The translations under genes were made by a program, and so were the position numbers. A stretch of 64,000 nucleotides of DNA. Origin: Kineosporia sp. A_224. Lineage in GTDB: Bacteria > Actinomycetota > Actinomycetes > Actinomycetales > Kineosporiaceae. The notes beneath the pieces were generated by a model that saw only the letters and a list, made by a program, of their open reading frames with translations, had not been told where the DNA came from and made no database searches. Positions 51,822-60,551 of the stretch are shown piece after piece (the stretch's first letter is position 1; each line of letters opens with the position of its first letter). The DNA is taken from positions 1-64,000 of the forward strand of contig NZ_MWLN01000191.1 in assembly GCF_002198655.1 (NCBI RefSeq). The letters run 5' to 3'.

Positions 51822-52682
51822 TCATGCACCACCCCCGTCGGGGCGGTCGTAGTTGTCGGGCTCGATGTCACGTGTGATGACTCGCGTCGCGACGACGATC
51901 AGGACCATCGACACGAGCCCGATGATCGTGACCACGGCATTGATCTCGGGTGTGAAGCCGAACCGTGTCTGGCTCCAGATGAAGATCGGGAGGGTCTGCT
52001 GGGCCCCGACGAGGAAGAACGTCACGATGACCTCGTCGAAGCTCAACGTGAAGGTGAGCAGGGCCGCGGCGAGGATCGCCGTGCGCACCTGCGGCAGGAC
52101 AACGAGAATTCGTGTCCGCCACGGACCCGCGCCGAGATCCATCGCCGCCTGCGCCTGCGACGGGTCGAGACGCTGCAGCCGGCTCAGGACCAGGAGGGTG
52201 ACCACCGGAACGTCGAAGACCAGGTGGCCGAGGACGACGGTGGCATAGCCGGGCGTCAGCCCCAACGAGCGGAAGGTGATGGCGAGGCTGAGACCGAGCA
52301 CCATCCCCGGAACCACCACCGGGACCACCATCAGGCCCCGCGCCGCGCGTGCCACCCGGCCGGTCCGCTCGTGCAGGGCGAACGCGAACCACGTGCCGAG
52401 CAGGGATGCGATCGCCACAGCGGCAATCGCGACGGTGAAGCTGAACACGAGCGCCGAGATCAGGAGCCGGTCCTTCGGGATCGCCTCGAACCAGCGCGTC
52501 GTGAATCCTGCCCACGGGAGCGCCTGAATGGTGGAGTCGTTGAACGCGAAGACGGTGATCGCGACCAGTGGCGCGTAGAGGAACAGGTATACGGCGCCGA
52601 AGCCTGCCCAGGATGCGCCTCGCCCGAGGATCGCGGCAGGTGAGCGACGGTGGACCGGCCTCACGACCGAGGTCTCACTCAA
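51822..52682 (-). CDS. PotC-type ABC permease
   Basis: This 286-residue permease has six predicted helices and the EAA-type loop region LDPSQAQAAMDLGAGPWRTRILVVLPQVR. A TTG start at 52682 is supported by GGAGGG with 5-bp spacing and overlaps the upstream permease by 8 bp. It belongs to the spermidine/putrescine/amino-acid-derivative ABC class; the actual substrate cannot be read from sequence. Confidence 0.88.
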   Translation of the reverse strand: MSETSVVRPVHRRSPAAILGRGASWAGFGAVYLFLYAPLVAITVFAFNDSTIQALPWAGFTTRWFEAIPKDRLLISALVFSFTVAIAAVAIASLLGTWFAFALHERTGRVARAARGLMVVPVVVPGMVLGLSLAITFRSLGLTPGYATVVLGHLVFDVPVVTLLVLSRLQRLDPSQAQAAMDLGAGPWRTRILVVLPQVRTAILAAALLTFTLSFDEVIVTFFLVGAQQTLPIFIWSQTRFGFTPEINAVVTIIGLVSMVLIVVATRVITRDIEPDNYDRPDGGGA

Positions 52683-53577
52683 GGTGGCCCTCCGTCCGGG
52701 TGAGCCTCGCGACGGCCAGGAGCAGGGCGCCGACCACGACCATCAGCACGACGGACAGCGCTGCACCCAAGGGCCAGTTGTTGGCGATGCCGAACTGGGA
52801 CACGACGAGCGAGCCGTACATGGTCCCCCGCAGCCCACCGACCAGTGACGGCGTCAGGTAGTCACCGACGGCGATGAGCAGCGCGAGCGAGAAGCCGATA
52901 GCCGCGCTCTGCCGTGACAGCGGCCAGATCACGTGGCGTACCACTCGGAACGGCGACGCGCCGGAGTCCTCGGCGGCCTCGAGGAGCGACGGGGGGATGC
53001 GCTCCAATGCCGTGTACGAGGTGACGAAGACGAACGGGATCGACACGTAGGTCAGTGTGATGAGGACCGCGAAGCGCGAGTAGAGGAGGAACGACAACGG
53101 CTCGTCGGTCAGTCCCACCGCCGCGAGGGTCGAGTTGATGACACCGCTGTCGCCCAGGATGATCTTCCAGGCGTAGACGCGCACGAGGTAGCTGATCCAG
53201 AGCGGCACGACCATCAGCAGCACGGCCAGCGTGCGGTGACGCCCGAGGTTGCGCAGGGCGAACAGCGCCGCAGGATAGGCGATCACCGTGGCGAGGGCGG
53301 CCGCAGCGACCGCGGTCACGAGCGTGCGACCGAGCAGGAGCGGCGTGACATCCGACGTGACGACCGAGACGTAGTTGTCGAGTGTCAGCTGGGTCGTGGC
53401 CCTGCCCGACCGGTTGGTGAGAACGCTGTAGAACAGTAGGAGCATGTTCGGTGCGACGACCAGGACGGCCACCCAGGCGAGGACTGCCACGAAAGACACC
53501 GACGGCCGGCGCTGGGCATGGTGCCGACCCACTGCAGGAGGCTGGTCCGCCTCGACGCGCACGTCGACGTCAGTCAC
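52675..53577 (-). CDS. PotB-type ABC permease
   Basis: This 300-residue membrane protein has six predicted helices and the cytoplasmic coupling loop RIPPSLLEAAEDSGASPFRVVRHVIWPLS (EAA motif). The GTG at 53577 overlaps the ATPase stop by 8 bp. It forms the channel with the PotC-type protein. Confidence 0.88.
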   Translation of the reverse strand: MTDVDVRVEADQPPAVGRHHAQRRPSVSFVAVLAWVAVLVVAPNMLLLFYSVLTNRSGRATTQLTLDNYVSVVTSDVTPLLLGRTLVTAVAAAALATVIAYPAALFALRNLGRHRTLAVLLMVVPLWISYLVRVYAWKIILGDSGVINSTLAAVGLTDEPLSFLLYSRFAVLITLTYVSIPFVFVTSYTALERIPPSLLEAAEDSGASPFRVVRHVIWPLSRQSAAIGFSLALLIAVGDYLTPSLVGGLRGTMYGSLVVSQFGIANNWPLGAALSVVLMVVVGALLLAVARLTRTEGHLE

Positions 53578-54646
53578 GCAGGATCACCGCTCCGGTCGGG
53601 TGGATCGCGAACTCGACCGAGTCACCGCGCTGGACCCGGAGCCCACGCTGACCGCCGGTCCGGGCGACCAGCACCGTCGCGCCCGTCCGGCCGATGATCT
53701 CGACGGCGTCGCCGAGGAAGACGACCTCGTCGACGGTCACCGGGAAGCCTCCCGATGCTCCGCCTTCCGTCAGCGCGACCGACTCGTACCGCACCGACAG
53801 CAGCGCCTGGCCGGCCGGCGTGCCGGCGGGGAGCATCACGGTGATGCCGTCACCGCAGTGCGCCAACGACGAGTCGCCCAGGGCCTCCACTGCGCACGGG
53901 AGGAGGTTGGACCGGCCGATGAACGAGGCGACGAAGCGCGTGGACGGGCGGTGGTAGATCTCGGCCGGCGACCCGAGCTGCTCGACCCTGCCCTTGTTCA
54001 TCACCGCAATGCGGTCGGACATCGACAGGGCCTCGCCCTGATCGTGGGTGACGTACACGAAGGAGATGCCCACCTCGCGCTGGAGCCGCTTCAGCACGAG
54101 CTGCATCTGCTGACGCAAGCGGAGGTCGAGAGCACCAAGAGGCTCGTCCAGCAGCAGGACACGGGGCCGGCCCACGAGAGCGCGTGCGAGGGCGACCCGC
54201 TGCCGCTGCCCACCCGAGAGCTGGTGAGGGAGGCGTCCGCCGTACTCCGCCATCTCGACGGACTCCAGGGCCTCGGTCGACCTCGCCCCTGCCTCGCGGC
54301 TCGGGACGCCCTTCATCCGCATCGGGAACTCGACATTGCGCTGGATGGTCATGTGGGGGAAGAGCGCGTAGTTCTGGAACACCGTGTTGACGTCCCGGTG
54401 ATATGGCGGGAGCCCGCTCACGTCCAGGCCGTCGAGGAGGACGCGGCCCTGGGTCGGCTCCTCGAATCCGGCGATCATCCGGAGGGTGGAGGTCTTGCCG
54501 GAGCCGCTCGGGCCCAGCAGCGAGAAGAACTCGCCCTCGCGGATGTCGAGCGACACCCGGTCGACGGCCTTCGTATCCGTTCCCGGGTAGCCCTTCGTGA
54601 CGTCGTCCAGGGAGACGACGGCCGCGCGCTGCTGAGTTGCCGACAC
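53570..54646 (-). CDS. PotA-type ABC ATP-binding protein
   Basis: This 358-residue ATPase has Walker A LLGPSGSGKTSTLRMIAG, signature LSGGQRQRVALARAL, Walker B VLLLDEPLGALD and the switch His in YVTHDQGEA. A C-terminal TOBE-type domain follows. The GTG at 54646 lies directly against the stop of the binding-protein gene. Unlike the MalFG importer, this system carries its own ATPase. Confidence 0.93.
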   Translation of the reverse strand: MSATQQRAAVVSLDDVTKGYPGTDTKAVDRVSLDIREGEFFSLLGPSGSGKTSTLRMIAGFEEPTQGRVLLDGLDVSGLPPYHRDVNTVFQNYALFPHMTIQRNVEFPMRMKGVPSREAGARSTEALESVEMAEYGGRLPHQLSGGQRQRVALARALVGRPRVLLLDEPLGALDLRLRQQMQLVLKRLQREVGISFVYVTHDQGEALSMSDRIAVMNKGRVEQLGSPAEIYHRPSTRFVASFIGRSNLLPCAVEALGDSSLAHCGDGITVMLPAGTPAGQALLSVRYESVALTEGGASGGFPVTVDEVVFLGDAVEIIGRTGATVLVARTGGQRGLRVQRGDSVEFAIHPTGAVILRD

Positions 54647-55819
54647 CTACAGGCCCGCCTTGAACTCGTTCCAGAGGGCCAGACGGTCGTCGAGACGGTT
54701 CGGCGGGACCATCGGGCGCATCTTCGCCCAGAAGGTGCTGCCCGTCTGGTTCTTCACCTCGGTCGCAGCGAGCTTGTCGGCCGCCACGATCGCCTTGGCG
54801 TCGTCGTAGCTGATGATGCCCGCGTTGCCAGACGCCTCGATGAAACGACCCTGCCAGGCCTTGTCCATCGTCGCGTTGACGTAGTCGTAGACCTCCTTGC
54901 GGTTCCCGCCCTGCAGCAGCAGCGAGTTGTCGATCCAGAACGGCGTGCCCTCGTCCGGGTAGCCGTAGGCGAAGTTCTTCCCCTGGGTGGTCAGGTCGTT
55001 GACCACCGACACGTTCTGGCAGTAGCCGATCACGCAGTCGCCCGCACCGTAGAGGTTGACGGCGTCGTTGAAGCCGGTGGTCAGCGTCTTCAGCTGCGGC
55101 CGGAGGTCGGACAGCGCCTTCTTCACGGTGTCGAAGTCCTGGTCGTTCATGTTGTACGGGTCCTTGACGCCCCAGGCGAAACCGATCATCGGCATCCCGA
55201 TGTACGAGTCGTCCGGCAGCGTGACCTTTCCTCGGAAGGTCCGGTCCCACAGCACGCGCCAGCTCGTCGGTGCCTTCGTGACCACGTCCGCGTTCCACAT
55301 CAGGGGCTCGGTGCCCCAGTTGTACGGTAGGCCCCAGAGCTTGCCGTCGATCGTCAGGCCCGGCTCCCACGGAAGCCCCGGCGAGATGTTGGCAACGTTG
55401 GCGACCTGCGATCGGTCGAACGGGACGAGAAGGCCGGCTTCGATGTACCGCGGGATCGAACCGAGGTCGAACTGCACCAGATCGAGCCCGTTCCCTGCGG
55501 TCCTGGCCTTGGCGAACATCTCGTCGACGGAGCCGGCTGTCGTCACGACGACCTCGACACCCGACTTCGCCTTGTACTCGTCGAGCCACTCGGGTTGCGT
55601 GTAGCCCTCGAAGGTCAGGACCCTGACGGTTCCCGTGTCGGCCTCGAGGGCCGCGGTGCCGCCGGCGCTCGCCGGGGCGCTCGTCCCGCCGTCACCGGAG
55701 GAGAGCCCGCACGCCGACAGGGCAGCCGCGCCGCTCACCAGCGCGGCACCACGCAGGAAGCTGCGGCGGTCGAGCGCTGCGGACGTCGATGTCGAGTAGC
55801 CGATGGACCCAGTTCGCAT
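54647..55819 (-). CDS. PotD-type lipoprotein solute-binding protein
   Basis: This 390-residue binding protein has a twin-arginine signal (LDRRSFLRGAA) and lipobox ALSACG, then VRVLTFEGYTQPEWLDEYKAKSGVEVV, the N-terminus typical of spermidine/putrescine-binding proteins. The ATG at 55819 is preferred; an extension to 55939 adds a non-signal leader. It is the first gene of the minus-strand operon, whose promoter region contains the long palindrome 55964-55990. Confidence 0.9.
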   Translation of the reverse strand: MRTGSIGYSTSTSAALDRRSFLRGAALVSGAAALSACGLSSGDGGTSAPASAGGTAALEADTGTVRVLTFEGYTQPEWLDEYKAKSGVEVVVTTAGSVDEMFAKARTAGNGLDLVQFDLGSIPRYIEAGLLVPFDRSQVANVANISPGLPWEPGLTIDGKLWGLPYNWGTEPLMWNADVVTKAPTSWRVLWDRTFRGKVTLPDDSYIGMPMIGFAWGVKDPYNMNDQDFDTVKKALSDLRPQLKTLTTGFNDAVNLYGAGDCVIGYCQNVSVVNDLTTQGKNFAYGYPDEGTPFWIDNSLLLQGGNRKEVYDYVNATMDKAWQGRFIEASGNAGIISYDDAKAIVAADKLAATEVKNQTGSTFWAKMRPMVPPNRLDDRLALWNEFKAGL

Positions 55820-55963
55820 GCTCAGCCTCTCGCTCGGCCTGACGACTTGGCCGTCGTCGGCGATCCCTGCGATGCCGGCTCGCGATACGCGCCGGACCCG
55901 GATGCCGGGACTGTCGCAGTGACGCCTTGACTCGTTCAAGACTTTGAGCTGGAACGGTTCTCA

Positions 55964-55990
55964 CGACTTGGTTGACCGTCAACCAAGTCG
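55964..55990. promoter_or_regulatory. Perfect 13-bp-arm palindrome between divergent operons
   Basis: CGACTTGGTTGAC and GTCAACCAAGTCG face each other around a single C. The 27-bp site is centred between the PotABCD operon (minus) and the aminotransferase operon (plus), the expected place for a shared operator. The binding protein is unknown. Confidence 0.75.
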
Positions 55991-56074
55991 CGTCCGTGCA
56001 TCCGGAGCCATCGCGTTGACCGCCTTCGACGCGGGCTCCTACGGTGCTCGAACGTTGAAGTGAGAGAGGTGACC

Positions 56075-57352
56075 GTGGTGGCAGGATCCGTCCAGGCGTC
56101 GATGGCCGAACGTATGGCCCGGGTCGTCCCCGGTGGTGTGAACTCCAACGTGCGCCTCGAGGTCGCGGACCGCTTCGTCGCCCGCGGGCTCGGGGCACGC
56201 ATCTGGGACGTCGACGGCAACGACTACGTCGACTACGTGTTGGGGCAGGGCCCTGCCTTCCTGGGCCACGCGCACCCGCGGATCCTGGCGCGCGTCCAGG
56301 CCGAGATCGCGCACGGCATGACGTTCGGCGCGCAGAGCGAGGTCGAGCTCCTTGCCGCCGAGGCACTGATCGACGCGCTCGGTTGGGCCGAGATGGTGCG
56401 TATCGGCATGACCTCCACCGAGACGGTGCAGGCGGCCTTCCGCCTGGCCCGCACCCGCACCGGGCGGCCGCTGTTCCTGCGCTTCCGCGGGCAGTACCAC
56501 GGCTGGCTCGACAACGTCCTGATCAGCCCGGCGGAGCCGACCCCTGCCCCTGCGAGCAGAGGCCAGCTCCCGGAGGCTCTCGACCAGAGCATCACCATCG
56601 AGTGGAACGATGTCGCCTCGCTCCGCGGCACGCTCGACCGGCACGGCGACCGCATCGCCGCCGTCATCACCGAGCCGATGATGCTCAACGCCGGTGCGAT
56701 CCTGCCCGAGGCCGGATTCCTCGAGACGATCCGCGCCGAGTGCTCGGCCCGAGGGATCCTCCTGATCCTGGACGAGACGATCACCGGCTTCCGGCTGGGC
56801 CCGCGAGGGGCGGTCGGCAGGTTCGGTGTCGTCCCCGATCTCGCGATCTACGGCAAGGCGGTCGCGGGCGGCTTCCCTGCCAGCGTCCTCGCGGGCAGCG
56901 CCGAGCTCATGTCCGAGTTCGCCTCCGGCACGAACCACTCCGGCACGTTCAACGCCAACGTCCTCGCGTGCGCCGCCATCGTGGCGGCGATGGAGGTCAT
57001 GGCCGACGGCGAGGTCCACGCGACCGTCGAGGCGACCGGCTCGGACCTCATGGACCAGATCCGGTCGCTGCTGTCCGAACGGGATCTGCCCGTCCAGGTG
57101 CGCGGCCTTCCCGCTGCCTTCCACCTGTCGTACGACGACGACCTGCCGGTGCGGAACTACGCCGACCTGCTGCGCGGCGACGCGGCACGATACGGCCGTC
57201 TCGTACACGCTGCTCGCGACCACGGCCTGTGGCTCACGGGGCGTGGCATCTGGTACGTCTCGGCTGCCCACGACCGCACGACCACCGCGGACACCCTCGA
57301 ACGCCTCGCCCGTGCGATCGCCGTCGCGGAGACTGGAGCCGTCCGCGCATGA
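56075..57352 (+). CDS. Class III (glutamate-1-semialdehyde-type) aminotransferase
   Basis: This protein of about 425 residues starts at GTG 56075 or 56078 after GAGAGG. It shows VPGGVNSNVR, DVDGNDYVDYVLGQGPAFLGHAHP, the PLP Asp region LLILDETITGFRLGPRG, and the Schiff-base lysine in AIYGKAVAGGFP. HemL-like enzymes outside haem synthesis transaminate amino sugars, beta-amino acids or other amines. Here it is divergent from an importer/SDR operon, so it may amino-transfer the oxidised product of that substrate. A housekeeping HemL role is unlikely. Confidence 0.85.
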   Translation: MVAGSVQASMAERMARVVPGGVNSNVRLEVADRFVARGLGARIWDVDGNDYVDYVLGQGPAFLGHAHPRILARVQAEIAHGMTFGAQSEVELLAAEALIDALGWAEMVRIGMTSTETVQAAFRLARTRTGRPLFLRFRGQYHGWLDNVLISPAEPTPAPASRGQLPEALDQSITIEWNDVASLRGTLDRHGDRIAAVITEPMMLNAGAILPEAGFLETIRAECSARGILLILDETITGFRLGPRGAVGRFGVVPDLAIYGKAVAGGFPASVLAGSAELMSEFASGTNHSGTFNANVLACAAIVAAMEVMADGEVHATVEATGSDLMDQIRSLLSERDLPVQVRGLPAAFHLSYDDDLPVRNYADLLRGDAARYGRLVHAARDHGLWLTGRGIWYVSAAHDRTTTADTLERLARAIAVAETGAVRA

Positions 57353-58410
57353 TCACCACCGAGCCGTTCGGGCACGTCCACGGACAACCCGCGCGGGCGT
57401 TCGGCATCAGCGACGGTGGGTCGGTGAGCCTCCGGCTCACCGACTACGGCGCTCGCCTGACCGAGCTCCACGTACCGGGCAGCGACGGGACGACGGCCGA
57501 CGTCGTGCTCGGCTTCGACGACGCCCAGTCCTACGTCGAGTCACCTGCATACTTCGGCGCGACGGTCGGACGGTTCGGCAACCGGATCACCCGAGGCCGC
57601 TTCACCCTGCTCGGCAGCGATCATCAGGTCGACGTGAACGAGAAGAACAACCATCTCCACGGTGGCAGGCACGGCTGGGACAGCCGGATCTGGGACGTCG
57701 ACACCGTCGACCCGGCGAGCAGTTCGATCACGTTCCGCACCAGCAGCGCGGACGGCGAGATGGGGTTCCCCGGCTCGTGCACGGTCAGGAGCACCTACAG
57801 CCTCTCGGGGGAGCGGCTGCGCATCACCATGGAGGCGGTGCCCGATGCGACCACCGTCATCAACATGGTGCACCACTCGTACTTCAACCTCGCCGGGCAC
57901 GGCATGGGCGACGTGCTCGCCCAGCGGATGCGCCTCGCCGGCGACTTCTACATCCCGGTCGACAGCGAGCTGATGCCGACCGGTGAGGTGCTCGCCGTCG
58001 CAGGGACGCCGTACGACTTCCGCGATGCCCACCCGATCGGCCAGTACCTGCACGACCTCCCGGCCGTCGGCGCGGACGTCTTCGAGGGCGGTGGGGGCTG
58101 GGACCACAACTGGTGCCTGGGGATCCCCGACTCGCGGGGACTGATCGAGGCGGCGGATATCGTCGACCCGGGGTCGGGCCGACGGATCCGGCTCTGGTCG
58201 ACGGAGCCCGGTCTGCAGATGTACACCGGCGGCTACCTCGACGAGAGCATCATCGGCAAGGGTGGGGTCCCATACTGCCAGTACGCCGGATTCACCCTGG
58301 AGACGCAGAAGTTCCCCGACTCGCCGAACTTCGGGCACTTCCCGAGTACAACGGTGGGAGCGGGCGACACCTACCGGCAGGTGATGGAGTTCGACTTCAC
58401 GCCGGTCTGA
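57349..58410 (+). CDS. galM: Aldose 1-epimerase
   Basis: This 353-residue GalM has FGATVGRFGNRITRGRF, NNHLHGGRHGWD, catalytic His in MVHHSYFNLAGHG, GWDHNWCLG and catalytic Glu in FTLETQKFPDSPNFGHFP. It interconverts alpha- and beta-anomers of aldoses released by the glycosidases. Its ATG overlaps the aminotransferase stop (ATGA). Confidence 0.93.
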   Translation: MITTEPFGHVHGQPARAFGISDGGSVSLRLTDYGARLTELHVPGSDGTTADVVLGFDDAQSYVESPAYFGATVGRFGNRITRGRFTLLGSDHQVDVNEKNNHLHGGRHGWDSRIWDVDTVDPASSSITFRTSSADGEMGFPGSCTVRSTYSLSGERLRITMEAVPDATTVINMVHHSYFNLAGHGMGDVLAQRMRLAGDFYIPVDSELMPTGEVLAVAGTPYDFRDAHPIGQYLHDLPAVGADVFEGGGGWDHNWCLGIPDSRGLIEAADIVDPGSGRRIRLWSTEPGLQMYTGGYLDESIIGKGGVPYCQYAGFTLETQKFPDSPNFGHFPSTTVGAGDTYRQVMEFDFTPV

Positions 58411-58464
58411 TCGCACGGCGCACGCCCTGGCGCATCCGACGACCGGTGCAACGAAGGAGCCCCG

Positions 58465-60519
58465 ATGTGCTGCGAGGACGAGGTCGCCGACTTCCCGGCG
58501 GTGGTCGCGCAGATGGTGGCGAGCGCGCGACAGCGGTTGCGATCGCCGCAGTCGTGGGGCGCCGACGTGTGGAACAGCGCAATCGTCGCGCGGCCGCTGC
58601 ACCACGCAGGTGACGCGGCTCTGGAGACGCTGTGGTCGGGCTTCGCGGACGACCGCGTGCTCACCACGCAGGACGTCGCTGCCGCGCTGGTCGGTGCGAG
58701 CGACCTCGACGCCATTCCTGGTCTCGTGCGCCTGAGTCTGTCCGACGCAGGGGTCACCTGGAACAGCCACGCTCGTGCGGTCGCCGCCGTGGGCGTCGTC
58801 GTGGACGTCCCGGTCCTGGTGTCCTGCGTCTCCACCGTCCCCGTTCGCGTGAGCATCGGTGACGAGTCGCTCGTGCTCTCGGCGGGCGAGCACGCGCTGC
58901 TCGAGGATCACCTCCATGACGACGCGAGGGTGGTGGTCGTCGAGGTCGACGGTGCACCCCACGCCTCCCCCGACGCCGTCGAGCGCGTCGCGGGCGCGGT
59001 GCTGCGCCTCACCGCCGAGGCGACCTGTCGGTGGTCGGTGACCGACGACGACGGCGCCGCGCACTTCCCGCACGGCGCACTGCGCAAGTGGGACGTCCAC
59101 GGCCGCGGCTACGCGCACGGCGACGACCTCCAGGTGGTCGTGCCTCCGGGTGAGTACCGAGTGCGCGCCGTCCGGGGGGCGGAGTACGTGCCCCACGAGT
59201 CGGTCCTCCGCGTCAAGGCTGGAGGCACGGCCGACGTCGTCGCGGACCTCGTGCGCCGGTTCGACCCGCACGCCGAGGGCTGGTGGTCGGCCGACCTGCA
59301 CGTGCATGCCAACTACGGCGGAGAGCACGCCGTCGGCGCCGACCACGCGATGGCGATGCAGCGCGGCGAGGGCCTGGACCTCATGAACCTCGTGGCCGCC
59401 AACCAGCTGACGGCGCACGTGCACGACGTCGGCCTGTTCCGTGCGGCGCTGGACCACCAGCTGCCCGGCTCGAACGAGATGCCGGCGCACGCGGGCCTGG
59501 AGTACCGCAACGATCTGTACGGTCACGTCCACGTGACCGGCGCTCGTCGTGACGTCGGTCGCTACCAGACCGGGCACGCGCAGGGCGCCGTGTCTGTCGA
59601 CGTGCCGTTCAACCACGAGGCTGCCGCCGACTTCCGCTCCGTCGGAGCGGTGGTCGGCTACTGCCACCCCGTGTTCCCCGTCTGGGGCGAGGCGCCGCAG
59701 GACGTCCTCGAGCGAGTGATGGGCCGCACCGATCCGAGGAACAGCGAGGCCCGCTGCTCGGTGCTCGACGCCACGCTCGGCGTCGTCGACTCCGTCGACG
59801 TACTGTCCAACGCCGACGACCTCGCATCCGCCGAGCTCTACCGGCGGATGGTCGGCGCAGGCCTGCGCGTGGCAGCCACCGCAGGAAGCGACGCGATGCT
59901 GTCCCTGCGCCACATGGGCGTGCACTCCAACCCACCCGGCTGGGTGCGCATGTACGCGAGGACCGGCGACTCGGTCTCGCTGGGCTCGCTGCAGGCGGCG
60001 ATCCGGGCAGGCCGCACGGTCGCCACCAACGGGCCGTGGCTCATGCTCGACGTCGACGGGCACGGGCCGGGTGACGACCTCGACGTCGTCGCGCCGACGA
60101 CCGTGCTCGCCACCGTCCGGGCCACCACCGAGGGGCCGTTCACCGTGCGCCTGCACCGAGGGTCTGACCTCGCCCACGAGTGGCACGTCGCCGAGGGCGA
60201 GGCGACGCACGGATGGTCGGCCGACGTGCGGCTGCCCGTCACGTCGCCCGACGCCGTCACCGCGGAGCTGGTCGGTGGCGCCGACCCACTGGTCCTCGAC
60301 GACTTCGCCTACGCCCACAGCAGTCCGGTGCACCTCGTCGTGGCAGGGCAGCGCGTGCGACGGGCCGACGACGTCGACTGGTGCCTGCTCTGGCTCGAAC
60401 GGCTTCGCGTCTTCGTGGCCCAGCACGGCCGCGGTGTGCACGAGCACCTGGCGCGGTTCGACGCCGAGATCGACGCTGCCCGCAGCTGGTTGCGGCGGCC
60501 GCCGAACTCGCTAGAGTAA
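58465..60519 (+). CDS. CehA/McbA-type PHP-domain metallohydrolase
   Basis: This 684-residue protein has an N-terminal beta-rich region and a PHP domain from about residue 272 (WWSADLHVHANYGGEHAVGADHAMAM). Further conserved residues lie in AHAGLEYRNDLYGHVHV, VGYCHPVFPVWG and AATAGSDAMLSLRHMGVHSNPPGW. CehA-like proteins are metal-dependent hydrolases found beside glycosidases, but their natural substrates are poorly known. The ATG follows AAGGAG. It sits between galM and the GH38 gene. Confidence 0.75.
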   Translation: MCCEDEVADFPAVVAQMVASARQRLRSPQSWGADVWNSAIVARPLHHAGDAALETLWSGFADDRVLTTQDVAAALVGASDLDAIPGLVRLSLSDAGVTWNSHARAVAAVGVVVDVPVLVSCVSTVPVRVSIGDESLVLSAGEHALLEDHLHDDARVVVVEVDGAPHASPDAVERVAGAVLRLTAEATCRWSVTDDDGAAHFPHGALRKWDVHGRGYAHGDDLQVVVPPGEYRVRAVRGAEYVPHESVLRVKAGGTADVVADLVRRFDPHAEGWWSADLHVHANYGGEHAVGADHAMAMQRGEGLDLMNLVAANQLTAHVHDVGLFRAALDHQLPGSNEMPAHAGLEYRNDLYGHVHVTGARRDVGRYQTGHAQGAVSVDVPFNHEAAADFRSVGAVVGYCHPVFPVWGEAPQDVLERVMGRTDPRNSEARCSVLDATLGVVDSVDVLSNADDLASAELYRRMVGAGLRVAATAGSDAMLSLRHMGVHSNPPGWVRMYARTGDSVSLGSLQAAIRAGRTVATNGPWLMLDVDGHGPGDDLDVVAPTTVLATVRATTEGPFTVRLHRGSDLAHEWHVAEGEATHGWSADVRLPVTSPDAVTAELVGGADPLVLDDFAYAHSSPVHLVVAGQRVRRADDVDWCLLWLERLRVFVAQHGRGVHEHLARFDAEIDAARSWLRRPPNSLE

Positions 60520-60520
60520 A

Positions 60521-60527
60521 CATCATA
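60521..60527. promoter_or_regulatory. Half-site of the locus operator motif before the GH38 gene
   Basis: CATCATA at 60521-60527, within AGTAAACATCATACTT, repeats the left half of the motif seen at 30590 and 44569. It lies two bases after the PHP gene stop and 24 bp before the GH38 start. The right half is degenerate. Confidence 0.4.
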
Positions 60528-60551
60528 CTTTTCACCGAGATCGGAGCCCGC

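Noticed and set aside
57541-60447. A 968-codon open frame on the minus strand opposite galM and the PHP gene
   Set aside because: The translation is Val/Gly/Arg/His-rich without domains, has no ribosome site, and lies opposite two well-supported genes. It is a GC-driven shadow frame.
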